The notes below the pieces were generated by a model that was not told where the DNA came from, did no database searches, and saw nothing but the letters and a program-made list of their open reading frames with translations. A DNA stretch of 64,000 nucleotides from Rhodonellum psychrophilum GCM71 = DSM 17998 (GTDB lineage Bacteria > Bacteroidota > Bacteroidia > Cytophagales > Cyclobacteriaceae): the NCBI RefSeq assembly GCF_000381545.1, contig NZ_KB906686.1, positions 62,001 through 126,000 on the forward strand, written 5' to 3'. A program made the position numbers and the translations under genes. Below, piece by piece: positions 16,515 to 24,990 of the stretch (position 1 is its first letter; each line of letters begins with the position of its first letter).

Positions 16515-18665
16515 ATGCCAATAAACCCCACGCAACCTATGCTCCTTCGAAACCTTATTCTTGCCTTGATTGGCTTGTTTTTTCACTCCTGCACCCCTTC
16601 CGAATCACTTCAAACCCTGGATTATTCAGGTTGGGCCACTTTCGGAGGCACCAAAGATGCCGCACGCTATTCCTCCCTCGATCAGATCAACAAGGAAAAT
16701 GTCAAGGACCTCCAGTTGGCTTGGACTTTCAATACCGGAGATGCAACCGAGCGTTCGCAGATCCAATGCCAGCCGATCGTGGTGGACGGTGTTCTGTTTG
16801 CCACAAGTCCCCAAGTCAATGTTTTTGCTTTGGATGCAACCACAGGAAAATTGAGATGGAGATTCAATCCTTTTCATTTGCTCGGCGGGCAGAATTCATG
16901 GGCGGGGACCAACCGGGGGGTCACCTATTGGGAAGAGGGCGAGGACAAAAGGATTTTGTTTACGGCGGGAAATTGGCTGATGGCATTGGACGCGAAAGAT
17001 GGCAGACCGATTGAATCCTTTGGTGAGGGGGGGAAAGTCGATCTTCAAAAGGACCTGGACACGGATTTGGAGGAATTCCTCATTGTGTCAAACACCCCAG
17101 GAATCATTTACAAGGATAAATTGATCATCGGAATGAGGCTGTCCGAAGGATTGGATGCCGCCCCGGGACATGTCCGCGCATACGATGTGAAAACCGGAAA
17201 AAGAGAATGGATATTCCACACGATTCCACATCCCGGAGAATTTGGAAATGACACTTGGGATGAAGCACACCGGGATAAAATAGGCGGCGCCAACAATTGG
17301 GCGGGAATGAGCCTTCACGAGGAAAAAGGGATCGTATATGTCCCAACAGGTTCTGCCACCTATGATTTTTGGGGTGGATACCGACATGGCGAAAATTTAT
17401 TTGCCAATTCCTTGATCGCCTTGAATGCCGAAACAGGCGAAAGAATCTGGCATTTTCAGGCAGTCCACCATGACATGTGGGACAGAGACTTTCCGGCAAA
17501 CCCCAACTTGATCCGCATCAAAAAAGATGGGAAATGGATAGATGCAGTCGCCCAAACCTCCAAGCAGGGCTATGTGTTTGTCTTCGACCGGACGACCGGA
17601 GAGCCTGTTTGGCCAATAGAGGAAAGAGCCGTTCCGCAATCTACGCTTCCGGGTGAAGCGAGTTGGCCAACACAGCCGCATCCAACGCTGCCGGAGCCCT
17701 TCATGCGAATGACGTTTTCAGACAAAGAAATCCTGAAACTTAGTCCAGAATGGGAAAAGGACATTCGGGGGAAACTGGAAAACGTAGAATCCGGAAACAT
17801 GTGGCTCCCTCCCAGCCAAGAACATGGTATCGTCCTTTTTCCAGGAATGGATGGTGGAGCGGAATGGGGAGGAGCCTCCTTTGACCCCACCTCTCAAACC
17901 CTTTATGTCAATGCCAATGAAATCCCGTGGATCGTCAGAATGACTGCCAATCCGGAGTTTGAAAATATAGGGCAGCGCAGTTATGTAAACTATTGTGGAA
18001 ACTGCCACGGCATTGACCGCAAAGGAAACCCTCCTGCTTTCCCTTCGCTTATGGGACTGAAAAACAAATATGATGCTGCCAGTTTGGATATGCTGATCAA
18101 AAATGGAAAGGGCGCAATGCCCGCTTTCTCCCACATCAAGGAGGAGGAGAGAAAGATCATGGTGGATTTTTTGTTGGGAAAAGCATTGGATCCTTCCGCA
18201 GAAAAAAAGGAACTCGAGGGAGGAAAGGAAAGATTGTTTCCACAATTCAACCTGCAGGGATATTCTAGATTGTTGACCGAAGACGGTTTTCCTGGAATTC
18301 AACCCCCATGGGGAACCCTGACCGCCATGAACATGAATACCGGAAAGATCAAGTGGCAAGTTCCCCTTGGGGAATATCCTGAGCTCACCGCTAAGGGAAT
18401 CCCGATCACAGGAACAGAAAATTACGGTGGTCCAGCAGTGACCGCTGGCGGGTTGGTATTCATCGCTGCCACCAAGGACGAGAAAATCAGGGCATTTGAC
18501 AAAGATACCGGAGATTTACTCTGGGAAGCACCATTGCCTGCAGCCGGCCATGCCACGCCTGCGGTCTATGAAAAAGACGGCAAGCAGTATCTGGTAATTG
18601 CCTGCGGTGGCGGAAAAGGCACCAAATCCGGAGATGCTTATGTGGCTTTTGCTTTGCCTGATTAG
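16515..18665 (+). CDS. PQQ-dependent dehydrogenase with inserted cytochrome c domain (lipoprotein)
   Basis: A 716-residue quinoprotein, probably an alcohol or sugar dehydrogenase. The leader ends in FHSC, a plausible lipobox, so it is likely anchored to a membrane and acts in the periplasm. The eight-bladed propeller has repeated W motifs such as DATTGKLRW, DVKTGKREW, NAETGERIW and DKDTGDLLW. A cytochrome c domain is inserted late in the propeller: CGNCH at 494-498 binds heme and Met535 in GAMPAF is the likely axial ligand. Electrons would pass from PQQH2 to this heme and on to respiration. ATG codons at 16515 and 16539 are both possible. No PQQ synthesis genes are in the window. Confidence 0.88.
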   Translation: MPINPTQPMLLRNLILALIGLFFHSCTPSESLQTLDYSGWATFGGTKDAARYSSLDQINKENVKDLQLAWTFNTGDATERSQIQCQPIVVDGVLFATSPQVNVFALDATTGKLRWRFNPFHLLGGQNSWAGTNRGVTYWEEGEDKRILFTAGNWLMALDAKDGRPIESFGEGGKVDLQKDLDTDLEEFLIVSNTPGIIYKDKLIIGMRLSEGLDAAPGHVRAYDVKTGKREWIFHTIPHPGEFGNDTWDEAHRDKIGGANNWAGMSLHEEKGIVYVPTGSATYDFWGGYRHGENLFANSLIALNAETGERIWHFQAVHHDMWDRDFPANPNLIRIKKDGKWIDAVAQTSKQGYVFVFDRTTGEPVWPIEERAVPQSTLPGEASWPTQPHPTLPEPFMRMTFSDKEILKLSPEWEKDIRGKLENVESGNMWLPPSQEHGIVLFPGMDGGAEWGGASFDPTSQTLYVNANEIPWIVRMTANPEFENIGQRSYVNYCGNCHGIDRKGNPPAFPSLMGLKNKYDAASLDMLIKNGKGAMPAFSHIKEEERKIMVDFLLGKALDPSAEKKELEGGKERLFPQFNLQGYSRLLTEDGFPGIQPPWGTLTAMNMNTGKIKWQVPLGEYPELTAKGIPITGTENYGGPAVTAGGLVFIAATKDEKIRAFDKDTGDLLWEAPLPAAGHATPAVYEKDGKQYLVIACGGGKGTKSGDAYVAFALPD

Positions 18666-18717
18666 CAAAGAAAAAAGTAAAGAAATGGGGCGAATTGAAT
18701 CCCTTTGAAATAAAAAA

Positions 18718-18758
18718 GGGAAATCGAATCAGAAGTTAAACTACCGGTTCGATTTCCC
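18718..18758. terminator. Hairpin after the PQQ dehydrogenase gene
   Basis: GGGAAATCGAA (18718-18728) pairs with TTCGATTTCCC (18748-18758), an 11-bp perfect stem with a 19-base loop. No T run follows on the plus strand. On the minus strand the hairpin is followed by TTTTTTA, so it fits better as a terminator for the minus-strand VapC operon. Confidence 0.5.
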
Positions 18759-18922
18759 CCTCAACATTCAGAGAACTCTCTATTTCGGTCCGCGGCTAAG
18801 AAACGTGGGCATTTCGAAGCGATTAACTATGAATCTAAGATAAAGATAAATACGAGAAATATGCTTTGCCTTTATGATGATCGGCCCCATGTTTTCTTAG
18901 GTGCTGAAAGCGAAAGTTATTC

Positions 18923-19321
18923 TTATTGTTTTACCCAGTTTTCTATCTGAATATCAGATATTCTTTGAAACTCTTTCAAGTTTTCTGTCACCATTATGAG
19001 GTCTTTTTCTACTGCTGTGCATCCAATCAAAAGGTCAAAATCACTTATCTGCAACCCTATTGATCTTAATCGGGCTTTCTCTTTTCCATAAAGGTAAATC
19101 GCACTAAAAATCGGAAGGATAACAACTTGCTTAGCAAAGACTTCAATTAAGTCAAGATTCTTTTGAGGGTTTTTACTGTTTTCAGCTCCAAAAATCAGTT
19201 CTGCCAAAGTAATTTCTGAAATAGTAAAATTCTCAGTACCTAGCTGTTCAAACTTTTCTATCAATCCATACTTGCCTCTTAAAAAATGGACGCAGATATT
19301 GGTGTCCAAAAGGTACTTCAT
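18923..19321 (-). CDS. PIN-domain ribonuclease toxin, VapC/FitB type
   Basis: A 132-residue PIN domain protein. PIN toxins cut RNA, often initiator tRNA or rRNA, with a cluster of acidic residues binding Mg2+ or Mn2+. Visible here are Asp6 in LLDTNICVHFLRG, the conserved Glu in EITLAELIFG, and the DFDLLIG segment with the third acidic group. It overlaps the upstream antitoxin gene by 4 bp (19318-19321), the usual layout of type II toxin-antitoxin pairs. The gene is much richer in AT than the PQQ dehydrogenase next to it, pointing to horizontal acquisition. Confidence 0.9.
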   Translation of the reverse strand: MKYLLDTNICVHFLRGKYGLIEKFEQLGTENFTISEITLAELIFGAENSKNPQKNLDLIEVFAKQVVILPIFSAIYLYGKEKARLRSIGLQISDFDLLIGCTAVEKDLIMVTENLKEFQRISDIQIENWVKQ

Positions 19322-19560
19322 TCGAAACCAGTATTTTCTGTTTTTTCAATTCTAGATTCTCTAATTTCTTTAATGATTTCATCTGAATCTTTATCATCTT
19401 CCCAAGCTCCAAAAAGCGTTCGCAAATCCACCTTCTCTTCTTTTATATCAAGAGACTCGGTCAATTTAATAATCAGTTTTTTCTTAGAAAGATTATCCAA
19501 ACCTTTCAAGAGACCGAAATACTTTTCTAATGTCTTGTTGTTTAAAGTGAGATTTGCCAT
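19318..19560 (-). CDS. Antitoxin partner of the PIN toxin
   Basis: A small acidic protein of 80 residues (MANLTLNNKTLEKYF). The N-terminal half is predicted helical, and the C-terminal half (DLRTLFGAWEDDKDSDEIIKE) is acidic with a tryptophan, typical of the flexible tail with which antitoxins wrap PIN toxins. No named DNA-binding fold is recognisable. The frame opens at a TTG (19575), but the ATG at 19560 is the better start. Function is inferred mainly from its place directly upstream of, and 4-bp overlap with, the PIN gene. Confidence 0.8.
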   Translation of the reverse strand: MANLTLNNKTLEKYFGLLKGLDNLSKKKLIIKLTESLDIKEEKVDLRTLFGAWEDDKDSDEIIKEIRESRIEKTENTGFE

Positions 19561-19616
19561 ACTATTTTTATTCAATTTACGAAATTAATGGTTTGATGGT
19601 ATAAAGATTTGGAGAA

Positions 19617-20087
19617 TTAAATTCCTAATTCTCTTTTCTTTTTCTGAATCAAGTCTCCCATGTCACTCAAATCAGTAGTAAACCCACCTGCATTGACAAA
19701 GTGATTGTCAGTATTGAACCAAAATGTTTTCTCAATTCCTTTTATTTTAATATTGTAAAGGGGTGGGTAAACAAACTGTATTAAAGATAAAGGTTCTACA
19801 TCTAGCCAGTTCACATTTTCTTCCCATTCTCCATTCTTAATAACTATTGATTGATTCCCAATACTTTCCAAACCAATTTATTCTTGATTAAAAAGAAGAG
19901 TATAATTTGAGAAATCCCGATTAGACTAAAAACATTGATTATGACAAAATCTCTTTCAGTTGACTCTCCATTCATTACAATCAATTGAGGAAAAAAACCA
20001 TGAAAATGCGGAAATAACCAAAAACAGAATTCCGATTCCTAGTAATCCGAATTTAAAAATTATATGATATGTTTTATTGCTTTGCAT
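19617..20087 (-). pseudogene. Decayed small membrane protein gene with two compensating frameshifts
   Basis: Three protein-like pieces follow one another on the minus strand. The first, from an ATG at 20087 (MQSNKTYHIIFKFGLLGIG), is a membrane helix that runs into a stop. The second, in another frame, contains NVFSLIGISQIILFFLIK, a second helix. The third, back in the first frame (start and stop are 471 bases or 157 codons apart), gives NQSIVIKNGEWEENVNW to the stop at 19617. The first shift falls at a run of seven A on the plus strand (19991-19997), the second near 19865. Joined up, the pieces make one two-helix protein with a cytosolic tail of unknown family. Sequencing error at the homopolymer is possible for the first shift. 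Confidence 0.6.
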
Positions 20088-20104
20088 GGGCATTTTCAAT
20101 TTTC

Positions 20105-20235
20105 GTTAACGGGATTCAGCTTGGAGACGGCGGGCATTCGGACTACCTCCTTCCAGCCTACTCCTATCTTCTTAAAGATACTGAATTTTTAATTTACTCG
20201 GTACCGCCCGCTGGATCCAAGGTGATGTTATGGGC
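20105..20235. repeat. Imperfect inverted repeat, attC-like
   Basis: The left arm (20105-20135) begins GTTAACGGG and contains CTTGGAGACGGCGGGC. The right arm (20206-20235) is GCCCGCTGGATCCAAGG followed by TGATGTTATGGGC. The complement pairs through GCCCGC, TCCAAG, TGA and GTTA, with mismatches and offsets between blocks, enclosing 70 bases. Such bulged paired arms with GTTA/TAAC-type ends resemble integron attC sites. The segment is GC-richer than its surroundings and encodes no credible protein. Confidence 0.45.
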
Positions 20236-20246
20236 TTTTCTTCTTT

Positions 20247-21215
20247 CTATGTTCTGTTAATAAGATTTACGATCACATTAATCATCATTTCTTTTTCTTC
20301 AGGCTTACTTTCAGCAATTAACAAAGTCAAAGCAACCAATGTGCTTTCACTTATTCTTTTAGTTCCATCTGGATAATACAAACTTTTATTCTTTTCCAAA
20401 TACCAAATAAATAGCCAGGCTGCAATTCTTTTGTTTCCATCTGAAAATGAATGGTTTTTGACAACAAAATATAAAAGGTGAGCAGCTTTTTCTTCTAAAC
20501 TTCTGTATAGTTCTTTTCCATCGAATGTTTGGTCTATGGCTGAAATCGAGCCCCTAAAAGATTGATCTTTTTCATTTCCAAAAAGACTTGACCCACCGAA
20601 TCTTTTCTTTAATTCATCCACAGCATGTTTTGCTTCCTTGTAGGATATTCTAAAAGTTGCTTGTATGGGGGTATCCGATAAACCTAGTCTTTGATGGTCA
20701 TAATCATCCAAAATATCCAAAGCAGTGGAAAATTCGGATAAAACTTCAAATATACCTTTAGTCTGATCGTCTGAACCAAGACTTTGGATTGTCCTATTAA
20801 CCAGTTTAATTGTTTTTTGAAGCTCCAGTAACCTCTTTTCGTTTATCGTATAGCCTTTTACCAAATGATCTTTAATGATCTTGTTGGCCCAAATTCTAAA
20901 GGCTGTACCCTGTTTGGAATTAACTCGATAACCCACAGAAATGATCAGATCCAAATTATAGATTTTTATCAGGCGCTTTACCGTTCTTTCTCCTTCCTGT
21001 TGAACTTGTGTAATTTTTGCACAAGTTGCCTTTTCATCCAATTCAGAGGTTTTGTAAATATTTCGGATATGCCTGACTATTGATGTCCGATCTGTACCAA
21101 ACAATTCAGAAATCTGATATTGATCCAACCAAAGGGTGTCATTTTCAAGAAGCACTTGAATAGTAGGTGCGTCTTGCCCCGACTGATAAATTACTATTTC
21201 ACCTGTTTGCTTCAT
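20247..21215 (-). CDS. RhuM-like / Fic-Doc fusion protein
   Basis: A 322-residue two-part protein. Residues 1-140 resemble the RhuM (virulence protein) family: IVIYQSGQDAPTIQVLLEND, then WLDQYQISELFGTDRTSIVRH, and RLIKIYNLDLIISVGYRVNS. The C-terminal part carries the Fic motif HSFSDGNKR beginning at His255, in the Doc-like form with Lys after Asn. Fic enzymes AMPylate, and Doc phosphorylates, protein targets; the target here is unknown. RhuM-Fic fusions are known in many bacteria and often lie in islands. It overlaps the next upstream gene by 4 bp (21212-21215), suggesting a two-gene operon. The last bases are close to the attC-like repeat. Confidence 0.87.
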   Translation of the reverse strand: MKQTGEIVIYQSGQDAPTIQVLLENDTLWLDQYQISELFGTDRTSIVRHIRNIYKTSELDEKATCAKITQVQQEGERTVKRLIKIYNLDLIISVGYRVNSKQGTAFRIWANKIIKDHLVKGYTINEKRLLELQKTIKLVNRTIQSLGSDDQTKGIFEVLSEFSTALDILDDYDHQRLGLSDTPIQATFRISYKEAKHAVDELKKRFGGSSLFGNEKDQSFRGSISAIDQTFDGKELYRSLEEKAAHLLYFVVKNHSFSDGNKRIAAWLFIWYLEKNKSLYYPDGTKRISESTLVALTLLIAESKPEEKEMMINVIVNLINRT

Positions 21216-21889
21216 GAGCTAAACTTTGATTGCTGGTCTTCAAGATACTTAATTTTGGCCTTTTTGAGTTCTTGAATCTCTTCAAATTCCAAGTTTAATC
21301 CTAGGTAGGTAGTAGAGAGATCAATTCGGTCATGAAAAAAAAGCAACCGCATCATTCTCCTTAGTTCAACTTTGTGTGAAGGCGTTTCTAATTGGAAAAA
21401 AACTTTCACTTTATTGTCATCAGCCATAAACTCAATGAAGTTATTTACTCCTTGAGAATACGCTGGACCACCGTAGTATCTTGCAATTGGATAAGTATCA
21501 GACCACAATATCTCACCAACTACTGCAAAAACTCCAAATTTTACTTGATCTATTTGACTCCAGGAGTATAAAGAATCATTAAAATCTATCGAATCTAAAC
21601 TGATTCTCACTTCACCTTCTAACTTTCCGAATTTCTTTTGATTTTCATGAGCTCCCCAATAGCTTGCATAGAGAATCAATCCCAATAATGAAAAAAGTAG
21701 GGTTCGCATTAAATAATCTATGGATAAACTTAAGCTTAGCTGACTAGCAATAAAACCAATTGTAATAAGCAAAATAAAACCTCCATACATTAACCTACAA
21801 GAATTGATCCTCCAATTGATTCCTTTTGATGGTATAAAAATTTTTGCTTTAAATGCAGGATACTTCATTTGGTTCTCAGAATTGCCCAT
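21212..21889 (-). CDS. Uncharacterised two-helix membrane protein
   Basis: A 225-residue protein I do not recognise. Two hydrophobic helices (about 34-52 and 60-78) are followed by a soluble region with beta character (GKLEGEVRISLDSIDFNDSL) and a charged C-terminus. The layout, helical hairpin plus cytosolic beta domain, recalls bacterial PH-like or YcxB-like proteins, but this is only an impression. The ATG at 21889 is the first gene of a two-gene unit with the RhuM-Fic gene. It could be an immunity or partner protein for Fic, or an unrelated cargo gene. Confidence 0.7.
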   Translation of the reverse strand: MGNSENQMKYPAFKAKIFIPSKGINWRINSCRLMYGGFILLITIGFIASQLSLSLSIDYLMRTLLFSLLGLILYASYWGAHENQKKFGKLEGEVRISLDSIDFNDSLYSWSQIDQVKFGVFAVVGEILWSDTYPIARYYGGPAYSQGVNNFIEFMADDNKVKVFFQLETPSHKVELRRMMRLLFFHDRIDLSTTYLGLNLEFEEIQELKKAKIKYLEDQQSKFSS

Positions 21890-21913
21890 AACACCGAAAT
21901 AAGATCAATTGTA

Positions 21914-22903
21914 TCAATTTGACTTGTTTTTGATATGCTGGATAATGTGTTCGGCATGGACCACTGAGTTTTCGATGAAAAACTCACGGGTATTCAATCC
22001 TCCACACACCACCCCCGCGAGATACACACCCGGTACGTTGGATTCCTGGTTGGTTTGGTCATAGCAAGGTTGCCGTTTTTCATCAAGGCTAAGGGTTACC
22101 CCCAATTGATTCAACAAGGCAAAATTGGGCCGGTACCCTGTCATGGCCAAGACAAAGTCATTTTCTAGGACAACTTCCCCTTCCGGGGTATCCAAGACCA
22201 CTTCATTTTCACGGATTTCTTTCACGAGGGAATTGGTGTAAGCCTTGATGGAGCCCTCTTTGATCCGGTTGTCTATGTCGGGTTTCACCCAATATTTGAC
22301 ATTGGCCTCGATTCCTTCCCCTTTGATCACCATGGTGACTTCAGCCCCTTTTCTCCAGGTTTCCAGCGCCACGTCAACCGCAGAATTCGCCGCCCCGACG
22401 ACCAAAATCTTCTGTCCGATAAAGGGCCAGGGTTCTTTGTAATAATGGGTGACTTTTGGCAGATCCTCTCCCGGAACCTTCATCAGGTTGGGCAGGTCAT
22501 AAAAGCCTGTTGCAATGATGATATTTTTGGCTTGGTAAGATGCCTTTGATGTTTTCACAGAAAAAATCCCTTCGTTGTTTTGAAGTTCTTTTACCTCTTC
22601 GTACAAATTCACCTTCAGCTTCCATTTTTTGGTCACCCTTCGATAATATTCGAGCGCCTCTGGACGGGTGGGTTTGTGGCTGATGGACATAAAAGGTACA
22701 TCTCCCATTTCCAGTTTTTCCGAGGTGGAAAAAAAAGTCATGTTGACTGGATAATTGAAAAGTGAATTGGTCAATACGCCTTTTTCCAAAATGACATATT
22801 CCAAGCCTGCTTTTTCGCATTCAATCCCACAAGCGAGGCCAATCGGCCCTCCCCCAATAATCAGTACTTCCACCTTCTTCATTTCCATTTTATTTCCATT
22901 CAA
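21914..22903 (-). CDS. ypdA: YpdA-family NAD(P)H-dependent disulfide reductase
   Basis: A 329-residue FAD flavoprotein of the YpdA (Bdr) family, which reduces bacillithiol disulfide in Firmicutes and is also found in Bacteroidetes. The FAD loop GGGPIG lies near residue 17, and the NAD(P)H-binding segment VVGAANSAVDVALE near 165. The conserved NYPVNMTFFSTSE stretch of the family is present. The protein lacks the CxxC of thioredoxin reductase. Starts at residues 6 and 8 (MEMKK, MKKVEV) are equally plausible. It is followed by 31 bases and then the NRDE gene upstream, both on the minus strand. Confidence 0.88.
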   Translation of the reverse strand: MNGNKMEMKKVEVLIIGGGPIGLACGIECEKAGLEYVILEKGVLTNSLFNYPVNMTFFSTSEKLEMGDVPFMSISHKPTRPEALEYYRRVTKKWKLKVNLYEEVKELQNNEGIFSVKTSKASYQAKNIIIATGFYDLPNLMKVPGEDLPKVTHYYKEPWPFIGQKILVVGAANSAVDVALETWRKGAEVTMVIKGEGIEANVKYWVKPDIDNRIKEGSIKAYTNSLVKEIRENEVVLDTPEGEVVLENDFVLAMTGYRPNFALLNQLGVTLSLDEKRQPCYDQTNQESNVPGVYLAGVVCGGLNTREFFIENSVVHAEHIIQHIKNKSN

Positions 22904-22934
22904 TTAACGGCTTGTCTTTTTTGTTCGTTCCCTT

Positions 22935-23699
22935 TTAGGATTGTATCCTAAAAATCACCTTCCTGTCAGCAAACCTTTTTTCCACCTGGTGAAAGGTCCT
23001 TTCCATCATTTCCACTTCTCCGGTATGTTTCCATAAGATCACTGTGGAATTGATCGTCCCATAATAATCAGCGACATTGATAAACTGGGCGGACAATTGC
23101 TTTTCTTCCCTGACCGAAAGCCCTGTGTCGGGCAATAAATGATCGGGTTCCATTTGTCTGGAATGCAGGGTAGGAATTAGATTTTCGAGATCTAGTTCTT
23201 GGGCTTCTATTTTTTCAAGCAAGCCTGATTTTGCTATTTTCACTTTTTCCCAAGGGGTATTCAAAAATGCGTTGCTGAGGCCATGGAGTCCCGGCTCAAC
23301 TTCCTGAATGCCATCTGCATAATTGGAGAGGTAATATAATTTTTCGTGATTCCCAATGACAAGGTTGAAGCCTTCGTATTCATCCTTTTCCTTTTGGATC
23401 ATTGTCAAATATTCCTTGGGATCCAGAGCTCCCTCCAGAAAATCCTTTACGAGGTTGCCTCTCGTTTTGGGATCCTTTCTGGGGTTTTTCAAATCCCGGA
23501 AATTGGTCAGTGTGGCAAATCGACCATTGGGATGGATACCCATCCAAGTTCCCCCTGCCCGAAGATCCTTTCCTGCATAAAACCCAGAATCCCACAGCTG
23601 AAGTGGAGCCGAGGGCCTTTCAAAAAATTCATCTCTGTTGGCCACCAAGACCATTTTATACTCCGGATGATTGTTCCAATTAAACGCTATCAAACACAT
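22935..23699 (-). CDS. NRDE-family protein (TANGO2-like)
   Basis: A 254-residue protein of the NRDE/TANGO2 family. The name-giving NRDE motif is at residues 21-24, next to an N-terminal Cys2 (MCLIAF) that may act as an N-terminal nucleophile after Met removal. Eukaryotic TANGO2 is linked to Golgi organisation and heme handling, but the bacterial role is not settled. The length is typical. It lies directly downstream of the alkene reductase terminator, so it probably has its own promoter near 23700-23712, where CCAAAGTA resembles a shortened -7 box on the minus strand. Confidence 0.9.
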   Translation of the reverse strand: MCLIAFNWNNHPEYKMVLVANRDEFFERPSAPLQLWDSGFYAGKDLRAGGTWMGIHPNGRFATLTNFRDLKNPRKDPKTRGNLVKDFLEGALDPKEYLTMIQKEKDEYEGFNLVIGNHEKLYYLSNYADGIQEVEPGLHGLSNAFLNTPWEKVKIAKSGLLEKIEAQELDLENLIPTLHSRQMEPDHLLPDTGLSVREEKQLSAQFINVADYYGTINSTVILWKHTGEVEMMERTFHQVEKRFADRKVIFRIQS

Positions 23700-23712
23700 G
23701 GTGCCAAAGTAA

Positions 23713-23745
23713 AAAAAAAGACCGAATGAATTCGGTCTTTTTTGG
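23713..23745. terminator. Bidirectional terminator between alkene reductase and NRDE genes
   Basis: AAGACCGAAT, loop GA, then ATTCGGTCTT: a perfect 10-bp stem extended by A and T runs on both sides. It lies 3 bases below the alkene reductase stop and ends that minus-strand transcript. Confidence 0.85.
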
Positions 23746-23747
23746 GA

Positions 23748-24854
23748 TTAAACAGCTTTTTCTTTTTTCATTGAAGGGTAATCGGTGTACCCTTTTTCAC
23801 CTGGGACATAAAATGTATCCTGATCCCATTCGGCAAGTTCCGCATTATTGGCAAAACGCTCAACCAAATCCGGATTAGAAATGTAAGGTTTCCCATAGGC
23901 AACGGCATCTGCCAATCCTTCCAAGACCACTTCATTGCCTGACTTCTGATCAAAAGCAGAATTGATGATGATGGTGCCCTTGTACATCGGCCTGTATCTC
24001 TGGGCAATGTTGGGTTCCGCGAAAGCGAGTTCAGACACATCTGTGAATGGCTCCGACAAGTGCAGGTAGGACAAATTATAATTGTTCAGTTTCTCGATGA
24101 TGTAATCAAAAGTCGGGATGGATTCCTCGTCCATCGTCATTCCGAAAACACCATGTAGGGATGGATTCAAACGAAGTCCTATTCTGTTTTCAGGCATTAC
24201 TTCTTTGATCGCATCGATGATGTCAAAAAGGATTCTGGCTCTGTTTTCAATGCTTCCACCATATTCGTCAATTCTTACATTGGACGTTCTGCTGAAAAAC
24301 TGGTGCAACAAATAGCCATTGGAAGAATGGATCTCCACGCCGTCAAATCCAGCTTCCCAAGCATTCTTGGCCGCATTCTTGAAATCCAAAATGGTCTGAT
24401 GGATTTCCTCCATGGACATTTCCTTTGGCGTTTCGGTGTCTTTAAATCCTTTTGGAGTATACGCTTTTGCCTGTGGGTTGATCGCAGAAGGTGCATGGGG
24501 AAGGTCTCCGTTGTGGAAATCAGAGTGGGAAATCCTTCCCACGTGCCACAATTGGATAAAAATCTTTCCTCCTTCATCATGAACTGCCTTGGTGACTTTT
24601 TTCCAGCCTTCCACCTGAGCTGCAGAATAGATCCCTGGCGTGTTGATATACCCAACCGCTTTTTTGGAAACCTGGGAGCCTTCACTGATGATCAAGCCCG
24701 CAGATGCTCTTTGGGTATAATATTTAACATGGATTTCGGTGGGAACATTTTCAGGATTGTCTGCCCTGCTTCTGGTCATTGGCGCCATGACCACTCTATT
24801 TTTCAAGGTGAGATCACCCAATTGTATTTGTTCTAAAAGCGGTTGCTTATACAT
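23748..24854 (-). CDS. nemA: Alkene reductase of the old yellow enzyme family (NemA-like)
   Basis: A 368-residue FMN-dependent TIM-barrel ene-reductase. It reduces activated C=C bonds such as N-ethylmaleimide with NAD(P)H, and often serves in electrophile detoxification. Signatures are KNRVVMAPMTRSRAD (N-terminal FMN site), FIQLWHVGR, WEAGFDGVEIHSSNGYLLHQF and the YGGSIENR segment. Its length matches the NemA/OPR group. The gene is monocistronic, ending at a strong hairpin. The 215 bases upstream separate it from the divergent blaI-type gene. No repressor (NemR) gene lies beside it. Confidence 0.93.
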   Translation of the reverse strand: MYKQPLLEQIQLGDLTLKNRVVMAPMTRSRADNPENVPTEIHVKYYTQRASAGLIISEGSQVSKKAVGYINTPGIYSAAQVEGWKKVTKAVHDEGGKIFIQLWHVGRISHSDFHNGDLPHAPSAINPQAKAYTPKGFKDTETPKEMSMEEIHQTILDFKNAAKNAWEAGFDGVEIHSSNGYLLHQFFSRTSNVRIDEYGGSIENRARILFDIIDAIKEVMPENRIGLRLNPSLHGVFGMTMDEESIPTFDYIIEKLNNYNLSYLHLSEPFTDVSELAFAEPNIAQRYRPMYKGTIIINSAFDQKSGNEVVLEGLADAVAYGKPYISNPDLVERFANNAELAEWDQDTFYVPGEKGYTDYPSMKKEKAV

Positions 24855-24990
24855 ATTTTTTTTTCTTCGATTAAATTCAATGTCTATACAACTAATCCGG
24901 AGCCAAGATCGTTCGCTCCCCTTTCAATTATTTTCTTAAAAACCTCAAGGCAGGGAATTAAATGAGAGTTTTAATAAAAAAATGCTTGGG

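Noticed and set aside
19617-19871. 84-codon minus-strand frame as a separate gene
   Set aside because: It opens at a TTG and is in the same frame as the upstream ATG at 20087; better read as the last part of a broken gene.
20069-20260. 63-codon plus-strand frame
   Set aside because: It lies across the start of the decayed gene and the attC-like repeat; the product is not protein-like.
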